Positions 1 to 6,711 of a DNA stretch of 39,681 nt are shown in pieces. The DNA is from Muribaculaceae bacterium. GTDB lineage: Bacteria > Bacteroidota > Bacteroidia > Bacteroidales > Muribaculaceae. Below the pieces are notes generated by a model. That model searched no databases, had not been told where the DNA came from, and saw nothing but the letters and a program-made list of their open reading frames with translations. Location: positions 112,896 through 152,576 of the forward strand of contig JAMPHP010000002.1 of NCBI GenBank assembly GCA_023663365.1. Reading direction: 5' to 3'. Every line of letters starts with the position of its first letter. Within the stretch, counting starts at the first letter, position 1. The translations under genes and the position numbers were made by a program.

Positions 1-1
1 C

Positions 2-2308
2 TACCGCCGCTTCGTGCAGATGTACGGCGACGTGGTGCTCGGCATGAAGCCCAAAAAGAAAACCGACATCGATCCCTTCGAGGAAATCATGGATAAGGTA
101 AAAGAGGAAAAAGGCGTGAAGCTCGACACCGAGCTCGACGTTGACGACCTCAAGAACCTCGTGCGTCTCTTCAAGGCCGCTGTAAAAGACTATACCGGCA
201 AAGACTTCCCCGACAACGCCTGGGAGCAGCTTTGGGGTGGCATCTGCGCCGTATTCGACAGCTGGATGAACGAGCGCGCAATCCTCTATCGTCGCATGAA
301 CCAGATCCCCGAAGAGTGGGGTACTGCCGTCAATGTGCAGGCTATGGTTTATGGCAATATGGGCAACAACTCCGCTACAGGTGTGGCTTTCAGCCGCGAC
401 GCTGCCACCGGCGAAAATATCTTCAACGGTGAGTACCTCATCAACGCTCAGGGCGAGGACGTCGTAGCCGGCATCCGCACACCTCAGCAGATTACAATCG
501 AAGGCTCGCGCCGCTGGGCTGCCCTTCAGGGTATCAGCGAAGAAGAGCGCGCATCGAAGTACCCCTCGCTCGAGGAGTCGATGCCTCTCTGCGCCAACGA
601 GCTCTTCGCCATCGCCGACCGTCTCGAAGCATACTACAAGGATATGCAGGATATGGAATTCACCATCCAGGACGGCAAGCTCTGGATGCTCCAGACCCGC
701 AACGGCAAGCGCACAGGTGCTGCCATGGTTAAAATCGCCATGGACCTCCTCCGCGCCGGTGTCATCGACGAAAAGACTGTCCTCAAGCGCATGGAACCCC
801 AGAAGCTCGACGAGCTTCTGCACCCCGTGTTCGACAAATCGGCTCTCAAGCATGCCATGGTAGTGGCCAAGGGTCTGCCAGCATCGCCCGGTGCAGCTTC
901 CGGTCAGGTGGTATTCTCCGCCGAAGACGCCGAAAGCTGGGCTGAGAAAAAACGCAAAGTGGTGCTTGTCCGCATCGAGACTTCGCCCGAAGACCTCCGC
1001 GGTATGGCCGTTGCACAGGGTATCCTCACCATGCGTGGCGGTATGACATCGCACGCAGCCGTAGTTGCCCGCGGTATGGGTAAATGCTGCGTTTCCGGCG
1101 CCGGTGAAATCAAAGTCGACTATGTGGCCAAGACCGTGGAAATGGGTGGCAAGACCTACAACGAAGGCGACTGGATCTCGCTCAACGGTTCGACCGGTGA
1201 GGTTTACGACGGCCAGGTACCCACTGCAGAGCCCGCACTCGACGGCGACTTCGCAGCCATCATGACCCTTGCCGACAAATTCACCAAGTGCCTCGTCCGC
1301 ACCAATGCTGACACCCCCCGCGACGCCAAGCAGGCACGCAAGTTCGGTGCTCAGGGTATCGGCCTCTGCCGCACAGAGCACATGTTCTTCGAAGGCGACC
1401 GCATCAAGGCAGTACGTGAGATGATTCTCGCCTCCGACCTCGAAGGCCGTCGTGCTGCCCTCGCCAAGCTCCTCCCCATCCAGCGCGGTGACTTTGAAGG
1501 CATCTTCGAAGCTATGGACGGCTTCGGTGTGACTATCCGCCTTCTCGATCCCCCTCTGCACGAATTTGTACCTCACCAGACCGCAACCCAGAAAGAACTT
1601 GCCGACGAAATGGGCATCACACTGGCCGAAGTCAAGGCTAAGGTCGACGCTCTCGAAGAGTTCAACCCCATGCTCGGACACCGCGGTTGCCGCCTCGGTA
1701 TCACATACCCCGAAATCACCGAGATGCAGACCCGTGCCATCATCGAGGCTGCTCTTGCATGCAAAGAGCGCGGTATCGACGTACACCCCGAAATCATGGT
1801 GCCTCTGGTAGGCTCGCTCAAAGAGCTCCAGAACCAGGCCGATGTTATCCACTCGACTGCTGCCAAGGTATTTGAGGAAAAGGGTACATCTATCCGCTAC
1901 AAAGTCGGCACAATGATTGAAGTGCCCCGTGCAGCCCTCACAGCCAACGAAATCGCATCGGTTGCCGACTTCTTCTCCTTCGGTACAAACGACCTCACAC
2001 AGATGACCTTCGGCTTCTCCCGCGACGATGCTCCCAAGTTCCTCAAGTTCTACAAGGAACACGGCATCATCAAGACCGATCCCTTCGAAGTTCTCGACCA
2101 GACTGGTGTAGGTCAGCTCGTACGCATGGGCGTTGAGAAAGGCCGTGCCGCAAATCCCGACCTCAAGGTAGGTATCTGTGGTGAGCACGGTGGCGAACCC
2201 TCGTCGGTAATCTTCTGCGCCAAGCTCGGCATGAACTACGTGAGCTGCTCACCCTTCCGTGTGCCCATCGCTCGTGTAGCTGCTGCTCAGGCTGCTCTCG
2301 AAGATTGA
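2..2308 (+). CDS. ppdK: Pyruvate, phosphate dikinase, 5'-truncated by window edge
   Basis: This enzyme interconverts pyruvate, ATP and phosphate with PEP, AMP and pyrophosphate in the cytoplasm, and in gut Bacteroidales it sits at the PEP/pyruvate node. The reading frame is already open at base 2, so the start lies outside; 768 residues are visible and roughly 130-140 are missing compared with the usual length near 900. The part present holds the end of the ATP-grasp domain, the phosphohistidine swivel domain with GGMTSHAAVVARGMGKC (the phosphorylated His codon is 1052-1054), and the PEP-binding TIM barrel ending in GICGEHGGEPSSV with its conserved Cys codon at 2177-2179. All visible catalytic motifs are intact. 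The gene ends just ahead of a strong terminator. Identification is close to certain from motif identity. Confidence 0.97.
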   Translation, partial: YRRFVQMYGDVVLGMKPKKKTDIDPFEEIMDKVKEEKGVKLDTELDVDDLKNLVRLFKAAVKDYTGKDFPDNAWEQLWGGICAVFDSWMNERAILYRRMNQIPEEWGTAVNVQAMVYGNMGNNSATGVAFSRDAATGENIFNGEYLINAQGEDVVAGIRTPQQITIEGSRRWAALQGISEEERASKYPSLEESMPLCANELFAIADRLEAYYKDMQDMEFTIQDGKLWMLQTRNGKRTGAAMVKIAMDLLRAGVIDEKTVLKRMEPQKLDELLHPVFDKSALKHAMVVAKGLPASPGAASGQVVFSAEDAESWAEKKRKVVLVRIETSPEDLRGMAVAQGILTMRGGMTSHAAVVARGMGKCCVSGAGEIKVDYVAKTVEMGGKTYNEGDWISLNGSTGEVYDGQVPTAEPALDGDFAAIMTLADKFTKCLVRTNADTPRDAKQARKFGAQGIGLCRTEHMFFEGDRIKAVREMILASDLEGRRAALAKLLPIQRGDFEGIFEAMDGFGVTIRLLDPPLHEFVPHQTATQKELADEMGITLAEVKAKVDALEEFNPMLGHRGCRLGITYPEITEMQTRAIIEAALACKERGIDVHPEIMVPLVGSLKELQNQADVIHSTAAKVFEEKGTSIRYKVGTMIEVPRAALTANEIASVADFFSFGTNDLTQMTFGFSRDDAPKFLKFYKEHGIIKTDPFEVLDQTGVGQLVRMGVEKGRAANPDLKVGICGEHGGEPSSVIFCAKLGMNYVSCSPFRVPIARVAAAQAALED

Positions 2309-2333
2309 CACTCTGACAGTTAAATAATAAAAG

Positions 2334-2379
2334 GGCCGTAATTCGTTAGATTTCGTTTCTATGAATTACGGCCTTTTTT
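2334..2379 (+). terminator. Intrinsic terminator after ppdK
   Basis: A perfect 11-bp stem, GGCCGTAATTC (2334-2344) with GAATTACGGCC (2363-2373), closes an 18-nt loop and is followed by six T. It ends transcription of ppdK. The next start codon lies only 16 bases beyond the T run, leaving little room for a promoter. A near copy of this hairpin occurs at 3598-3641, after the Fic gene. Confidence 0.9.
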
Positions 2380-2394
2380 CAAATACACCTTACG

Positions 2395-2658
2395 ATGAGA
2401 GAGGAAATCGATTCACGCACCGGCGAAAAATGGATTGAACTGAGTAAGGAGGAAGTCAAGATGGGCTTTCTTGCCCAGTGCGTGGAGGCTCTTGCAGAAA
2501 TAGAGGAATGCGACTATACGGAAATGTTCAGCCGCATGGAGGCTGCTGATATGACCGAAGGATATATCCTCAAACATTACGAACCGCTTCATACGCAAAG
2601 TTGGGAAAACGTCTTGGATGACCTTAAAGAACTTCTCGCCAAACGAGAATCAATTTAA
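2395..2658 (+). CDS. DUF3791-type small protein, first gene of Fic module
   Basis: The 87-residue product is acidic and helical, with no signal peptide or membrane segment. Its C-terminal half (MGFLAQCVEALAE near residue 23, then HYEPLHTQSWENVLDDL near residue 61) matches my memory of the DUF3791 pattern, whose hallmark is a Y-x-x-LHT motif followed by a conserved Asp pair. DUF3791 genes are often found beside small enzyme-like toxin genes such as the DUF3990 ADP-ribosyltransferase-like family; here the enzyme is Fic. Function is unknown and an antitoxin or partner role is inference. A second start at 2461 is preceded by GGAGG about nine bases upstream and would give 66 residues. The longer start is kept because the extra residues (ELSKEEVK) resemble the usual N-terminal lead of the family. 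Confidence 0.7.
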   Translation: MREEIDSRTGEKWIELSKEEVKMGFLAQCVEALAEIEECDYTEMFSRMEAADMTEGYILKHYEPLHTQSWENVLDDLKELLAKRESI

Positions 2659-2679
2659 ATTGCCCTTCGGTTGGAATCA

Positions 2680-2898
2680 ATGAGTGAGAAAGATAAAGTG
2701 CTTCATCGCATATTGACCGCCACACAGACGGGAACAATAGTATGCCGTATAGCAAAGACTCTCGACATACCCTCATATGAGGCGTTCCGACGCTTTATAA
2801 AAAGCAAGACTTACGCCAACTTCCGCGTAGCAGGTTCAGCATTATCAATGTGTGGAGACCCTGCTATCGTAGAAGAATTCCTCCGCGAAAGCAAGTGA
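2680..2898 (+). CDS. Small protein of unknown function, middle gene of Fic module
   Basis: I do not recognise this 72-residue basic helical protein. The ATG at 2680 is preferred over a TTG three codons upstream. It lies 21 bases after the DUF3791-type gene and 32 bases before the Fic gene, on the same strand, so co-transcription is likely. The sequence suggests a helical bundle with a possible helix-turn-helix-like stretch ([17 protein letters not shown], about residues 20-36) and ends in a short segment, [14 protein letters not shown]. It has no (S/T)xxxE(G/N) motif, so it is not an obvious FicA-type antitoxin that blocks the Fic ATP site. It could be a distant relative of small proteins that accompany DUF3791 genes, a DNA-binding autoregulator, or a partner of Fic. 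Confidence 0.6.
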   Translation: MSEKDKVLHRILTATQTGTIVCRIAKTLDIPSYEAFRRFIKSKTYANFRVAGSALSMCGDPAIVEEFLRESK

Positions 2899-2930
2899 GT
2901 TCAATATTTTCACCAATCCGGGATTTCTCT

Positions 2931-3482
2931 ATGACTCAAACAGAAATTGACAAGCGAAGCATCGAAAAGGCAAAAAAACTGTTCGATTCAAAGGATGTAT
3001 ATTCTTTTGAAGTTGGCACGGTGGCCGGACTTCAAGCGATACATCATGCGTTGTTTGATGGATTATATGAGTTTGCAGGTGAAATCCGCAAGCTAAATAT
3101 CTCGAAAGGTGGATTTCGCTTCGCTAATTCCTTATACCTTATTCCGGCACTTGAAGCTATCGAAAAAATGCCGGAGGTTACATTCGAGCAAATAATAGCT
3201 AAATATGTTGAGATGAACATTGCGCATCCATTTATGGAGGGCAATGGCCGTGCCACTCGCATTTGGCTCGACATGATGCTACGCCGTTCATTGAGGATGG
3301 TCGTGGATTGGCGTAAGATTTCCAAAGAGGACTATATGTCTGCGATGGAGCGGAGTCCGGTCAACGACCTCGAACTCCGATTCTTGATACAATCCGCGCT
3401 CTCCGCAGAGACTGATGACCGCGATGTCATCTTCCACGGAATTGAGCAATCTTACTATTACGAGGGATATGAACCGGAATAG
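2931..3482 (+). CDS. fic: Fic family protein adenylyltransferase, class III self-inhibited
   Basis: Fic enzymes transfer AMP, or another phosphate-containing group, from a nucleotide to a hydroxyl side chain of a target protein. The 183-residue product is essentially one Fic domain. The active-site loop HPFMEGNGR covers residues 99-107, with catalytic His99 and nucleotide-binding Asn105 and Arg107; [11 protein letters not shown] follows as in other short Fic proteins. The last helix carries SYYYEG at residues 174-179, which fits the inhibitory (S/T)xxxE(G/N) motif. Its position at the C-terminus places the protein in class III, the type studied in Neisseria meningitidis, where the inhibitory Glu occupies the ATP-gamma-phosphate site and oligomer break-up with self-AMPylation of a Tyr in this helix relieves inhibition. 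The ATG at 2931 is preferred to an in-frame start at 2850, which overlaps the previous gene. Its target cannot be read from sequence. Confidence 0.93.
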   Translation: MTQTEIDKRSIEKAKKLFDSKDVYSFEVGTVAGLQAIHHALFDGLYEFAGEIRKLNISKGGFRFANSLYLIPALEAIEKMPEVTFEQIIAKYVEMNIAHPFMEGNGRATRIWLDMMLRRSLRMVVDWRKISKEDYMSAMERSPVNDLELRFLIQSALSAETDDRDVIFHGIEQSYYYEGYEPE

Positions 3483-3597
3483 TATGCGGCGTTTGGAAAT
3501 AGGTTGGAAATTTGCGACAAACCTTTGATTTTCAGCCACGCGTTTTAGTCGCCAGGCTATTCCGAAGACTAATTCGCGGGAAATTAGATAATAATAA

Positions 3598-3641
3598 GGT
3601 CGTAATTCTCCGGTGCGATAGCCGGGAATTACGACCTTTTT
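3598..3641 (+). terminator. Intrinsic terminator after fic, twin of the ppdK terminator
   Basis: GGTCGTAATTC (3598-3608) pairs perfectly with GAATTACGACC (3626-3636), followed by five T. The stem differs from the hairpin at 2334-2373 only by a C-G to T-A exchange in which both arms changed (2336/2371 versus 3600/3634). The bases ahead of it, from 3584, also match those ahead of the first hairpin. Confidence 0.9.
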
Positions 3642-3646
3642 CCTTT

Positions 3647-3680
3647 ATAAGTATGCGATGTAAATAAGTATGCGATGTAA
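3647..3680 (+). repeat. 17-bp perfect tandem duplication
   Basis: ATAAGTATGCGATGTAA occurs twice with no spacer, at 3647-3663 and 3664-3680. It lies between the fic terminator and the -7 element (TAAATTTG, 3704-3711) of the next gene, just above where a -33 element would be expected. It may mark a replication-slippage event or an insertion scar, or act as a paired regulator site. Confidence 0.8.
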
Positions 3681-3734
3681 GCGCGACTGAAGAAGAAAAT
3701 CATTAAATTTGCCTTTGATTTCAACAGTGCGTTT

Positions 3735-4823
3735 ATGAAAAAAGTAATCTTCCTTATAGCTCTTGTATTGTCGGTGGTATTGCCGATAAAAGCCAAAATA
3801 ATTACTGTGACAGATTCGTCTGACAAAAGCCCGATAACAGGAGCAACAATCATTGGTAATTCCGGCATCATAAAAGGTCTTACCGATAATGACGGTCGTA
3901 TCATGGTGGATGAAGAGGAACTGCCGATTACAATTCGATGTATTGGATATGAACCAAAATCTGCATCGACATTCAGCGATACAATTTCTTTGAATGCTGC
4001 CACATATCAGCTTAATGAGGTAGTGATTACCCCATTCGACAGACCCGTAAAGCGAGTTGTATGCTTCGCGAGGGAGTACACTAGCGGAATCACCGGCGCT
4101 GATACGATGCAGTATTACTGCGAGTATATGGCTGAGGCGTTTGTGGCGAATGGTAAAGTTAAGGGTTATAGAAACATTGACGCAAGGCCAACCCCCAAGG
4201 GATATAAAAGATATGCCCGAATTACAAAAAACGGCGTTGACAGTATATTTTCACCGAAGCGTGGCGATGACATAACGGAACTTTCCTGGTTTGATTTCAT
4301 GGCATTTCTGCCCGATAAAAAGATTGAAGTGCCCGCCGCAATATTGGAGGGTTCGTTATGCGATACGGTACAGGGCAAGTATGGACCACAGTTTATCTAT
4401 CGGAAGAAAGGTGGCCAATTCACAAAAACGGCTGATGTGCTTAGCAATCACAAAAACAGACAATGGACTCCCTTTATCTTCAAACTTATCGGTATGACTA
4501 CCGACATTACCGCAGGGGCTTGGACATTGTCGTTTGTCGATAATGCCGCTAATTCGTATGGTATCGATGAGTTTATGAGTGGAACGTACAACATACATCT
4601 TATAGGGAGAGGAAAATGGCTGAAGAAAATATTCGACACAAAAGAGCCGATTGAAATGGACGCATATCTGGAAATATATCCTGTTGAAAAGACAAACCTG
4701 ACAGTGGATGAGTATAAGGAGATAAGAGACGCTTCCACAACAATTCCATTTCAATACCCCAAAAATATTCAACCGTTATCACCCGCTATTGCCCGCCTTA
4801 TCAAAAATATTGAAGGGAAATAA
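3735..4823 (+). CDS. Secreted protein with carboxypeptidase-like regulatory domain, unknown function
   Basis: The 362-residue product begins with a clear signal peptide, MKKVIFLIALVLSVVLPIKA, so it is exported. Residues about 21-95 look like the beta-sandwich carboxypeptidase-regulatory-like domain common at the N-terminus of Bacteroidota outer-membrane receptors: TVTDSSDKSPITGATI, then TDNDGRI, IRCIGYEPK and a closing LNEVVITP. No plug or barrel follows. Residues about 100-362 form a region I do not recognise, probably soluble and periplasmic or surface-exposed. A lone -7 element, TAAATTTG at 3704-3711, suggests its own promoter, though no good TTTG lies 19-21 bases upstream. Base composition is visibly more AT-rich than the flanking core genes, which together with the neighbouring Fic module suggests an accessory region. 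No partner gene is evident apart from the sigma cluster downstream. Confidence 0.8.
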   Translation: MKKVIFLIALVLSVVLPIKAKIITVTDSSDKSPITGATIIGNSGIIKGLTDNDGRIMVDEEELPITIRCIGYEPKSASTFSDTISLNAATYQLNEVVITPFDRPVKRVVCFAREYTSGITGADTMQYYCEYMAEAFVANGKVKGYRNIDARPTPKGYKRYARITKNGVDSIFSPKRGDDITELSWFDFMAFLPDKKIEVPAAILEGSLCDTVQGKYGPQFIYRKKGGQFTKTADVLSNHKNRQWTPFIFKLIGMTTDITAGAWTLSFVDNAANSYGIDEFMSGTYNIHLIGRGKWLKKIFDTKEPIEMDAYLEIYPVEKTNLTVDEYKEIRDASTTIPFQYPKNIQPLSPAIARLIKNIEGK

Positions 4824-4915
4824 CAGGCACGCGTGATATCCTTCAGTTCGAGCCTTTTCGATGTGCCCCGGCGGCATATCATCATATCACCATCGCGCTC
4901 GAATTTCTTGCCCAT
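4769..4915 (-). pseudogene. Possible truncated gene remnant or very short gene
   Basis: A 48-codon minus-strand frame starts with ATG at 4915 and reads MGKKFERDGDMMICRRGT for its first 18 residues. The stretch 4824-4915 is clearly more GC-rich than the AT-rich gene to its left, as coding DNA of this genome would be. The frame then runs into the 3' end of the secreted-protein gene and stops at 4769, as if an older gene had been cut off by the arrival of that gene. I cannot name a family. It could also be chance. Confidence 0.25.
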
Positions 4916-5017
4916 ATAAGTGTAAAGTTAAACATGGTTAATTGCCAGGTTTTTCACTTGCTTTTTTCGTCGAATTCATGAGTTTTCAGTCTTTATAGTA
5001 GATACAGTCATAATCGA

Positions 5018-5527
5018 GTGAAAAAGCAATTGGATATACCGATACGGCAAAGACTTGCAGAGGTGATTGAGGCCAACCTTGATTACCTTGTGCGCTTCGC
5101 GGCAATACGGACCGGCAGCAAAGCAAATGCTGAGGATGTGGTTCACGAAGCGGTCAGAAAGCTGTTGGAATGTGATATTTCCGGGATTAAAAAGGGCAGC
5201 CTCAGAATGTACCTCTTCCGCATAGTCCACAATCTCTGCAAGGATTCAGCTCTCGCCGGGAAAAGTGTGCGCGCAATAACAGACGCGGACATCGAGATTC
5301 CCGACACAACTGATGAAGAGGACCCCGATACGGAGGAGCTCGAGCGGCTGAACGTCCTGCTCGATAATCTGCCCGAGAGAGAAGCCGAGGTTATAAGAAT
5401 GAATGTGATGGATGAACTTTCATTTGTGGAAATAGGACTGATACTGTCGACCCCGGCATCCACCGTGAAGTCGCGCTACAAATCGGGAATGGATAAACTG
5501 AGAAAACAATACCTCAAAAATAGATAG
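5018..5527 (+). CDS. ECF-like RNA polymerase sigma factor
   Basis: The 169-residue protein has the two-domain layout of group 4 (ECF) sigma factors. Region 2 spans about residues 18-80 (YLVRFAAIRTGSKANAEDVVHEAV, then LRMYLFRIVHNLC), which contacts core polymerase and the -10 element. Region 4 spans about residues 112-165 (LDNLPEREAEVIRMN, then STPASTVKSRYKSGMDKLRK), a helix-turn-helix for the -35 element. The start is GTG at 5018; no in-frame ATG precedes it, since the ATG at 4979 is closed by a stop. The stop is two bases before the anti-sigma-like gene, so the two are almost certainly co-translated. No Bacteroidota housekeeping promoter was seen upstream, which would fit self-activation. 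Regulon and trigger are unknown. Confidence 0.9.
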   Translation: MKKQLDIPIRQRLAEVIEANLDYLVRFAAIRTGSKANAEDVVHEAVRKLLECDISGIKKGSLRMYLFRIVHNLCKDSALAGKSVRAITDADIEIPDTTDEEDPDTEELERLNVLLDNLPEREAEVIRMNVMDELSFVEIGLILSTPASTVKSRYKSGMDKLRKQYLKNR

Positions 5528-5529
5528 CC

Positions 5530-6687
5530 ATGGATGATTACAAAGATATAAAAGAGGTGCTGAAGCCGCGCCGCGATTTCCGCGCGTCCGACGAGTTGCG
5601 TCAAAGAATAGCCTCGACCCTGGATAGCCACACCAGCAAAAGAAGACCCAGGTGGTGGATATGGAGCACCGCCGGTGCCTGTGCAGCAGCCCTTGTATTG
5701 GCATTGATTGTGCCACATGCGGGCGTGTCGGCCAAAGAGATATTGGAGGAGACAATGTATTCGCTGCTAAATTCTCACGGGATAGAAATGACGGTGAATG
5801 TGAGGACGAGGCCGATGGAAAATTTCAAATACATCAATGTCTCGGACGATTTTGTGGAGCACAACATCTCCATCGTCAAATCGGAATCGTCGACGCAATG
5901 GCGCGTGGATAAAGGCGGACGTACGGCAGCCGGCAATGATACCGTTGTTTATAGTTGGATTGACGGGCTCAATATCGGGTGGAAGTTCGACAATGCGGCA
6001 GCCGAAGAAGTTCTTGGCGAATTGGCGGTGCTGCTTGCTCCCGAGCGGATTTTTGAGGTGGAGTTGCAGAACTGCATCAACAGCGGCGAGGCGCAATATA
6101 CTGTTGAAAGGTCGGGCGATGATATACTGCTGACGGTCCGGTCAGAGCCTCATGGCGATTTCTTCAACCCATACATGCTTAATGCTTCCATAGCAGAGTC
6201 GGAGAATGTGCGCCGCTATGAGATAGATGCACATACCGGGCACCTCAAATCGGCGACCGTCGCCATCATCGACGGCGGGGTGGAAACCGAGGTCGTGAAG
6301 ATAAGCAAAGTAATTTATGATATACCGAAAACTAATCCCGTAAAGCTTCCGTCAAGGATAAGATGCCTTGAAATGCCGCGTAGTATACCCCGCGGGCTTG
6401 CCGGGCTAAGCGCTGCCGAGGCCGCATCAGCTTTTCTCAATGCACTGGAGACTTGGAATGAAGCTATACTTGACGCTGCCATCGATGAAAATATAAAGGA
6501 TGGGATGTATGAGCAGGAGCTCAAGGGGGCTGTTCTCGTGTCGGTGGGCAAATCATTCACCTCCGGCAATGAAGAAATTACTTATGTGCCCTATGTGCTG
6601 CGGCTTCCCGGAGGCGTGGAAAAGCGGCATAAACTTGCACTGCGCCGGAACGATCAAAGGGGATGGATCATAGTGGGCGGACTATAG
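5530..6687 (+). CDS. Probable anti-sigma factor: one membrane span plus large periplasmic domain
   Basis: The 385-residue protein starts with a short charged cytoplasmic segment (residues 1-40), where an anti-sigma domain would sit. One membrane helix follows at about residues 42-62 (WWIWSTAGACAAALVLALIV), then about 320 periplasmic residues. The periplasmic part begins SAKEILEETMYSLLN and alternates strands in a way that suggests a LolA/RseB-like beta-half-barrel; that fold is a guess. There is no zinc-binding anti-sigma motif and no recognisable FecR domain. Position directly after a sigma gene and before an outer-membrane barrel is the main argument for the role: it would hold the sigma factor at the inner membrane until an envelope signal arrives. 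The end of the protein (HKLALRRNDQRGWIIVGG) resembles an extra small domain. Confidence 0.65.
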   Translation: MDDYKDIKEVLKPRRDFRASDELRQRIASTLDSHTSKRRPRWWIWSTAGACAAALVLALIVPHAGVSAKEILEETMYSLLNSHGIEMTVNVRTRPMENFKYINVSDDFVEHNISIVKSESSTQWRVDKGGRTAAGNDTVVYSWIDGLNIGWKFDNAAAEEVLGELAVLLAPERIFEVELQNCINSGEAQYTVERSGDDILLTVRSEPHGDFFNPYMLNASIAESENVRRYEIDAHTGHLKSATVAIIDGGVETEVVKISKVIYDIPKTNPVKLPSRIRCLEMPRSIPRGLAGLSAAEAASAFLNALETWNEAILDAAIDENIKDGMYEQELKGAVLVSVGKSFTSGNEEITYVPYVLRLPGGVEKRHKLALRRNDQRGWIIVGGL

Positions 6688-6711
6688 CATAAACAATATA
6701 ATTTCATAAAG

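Noticed and set aside
2850-2930. In-frame N-terminal extension of the Fic gene
   Set aside because: It overlaps the previous gene by 49 bases and adds residues unlike known short Fic proteins; the ATG at 2931 gives the normal length.
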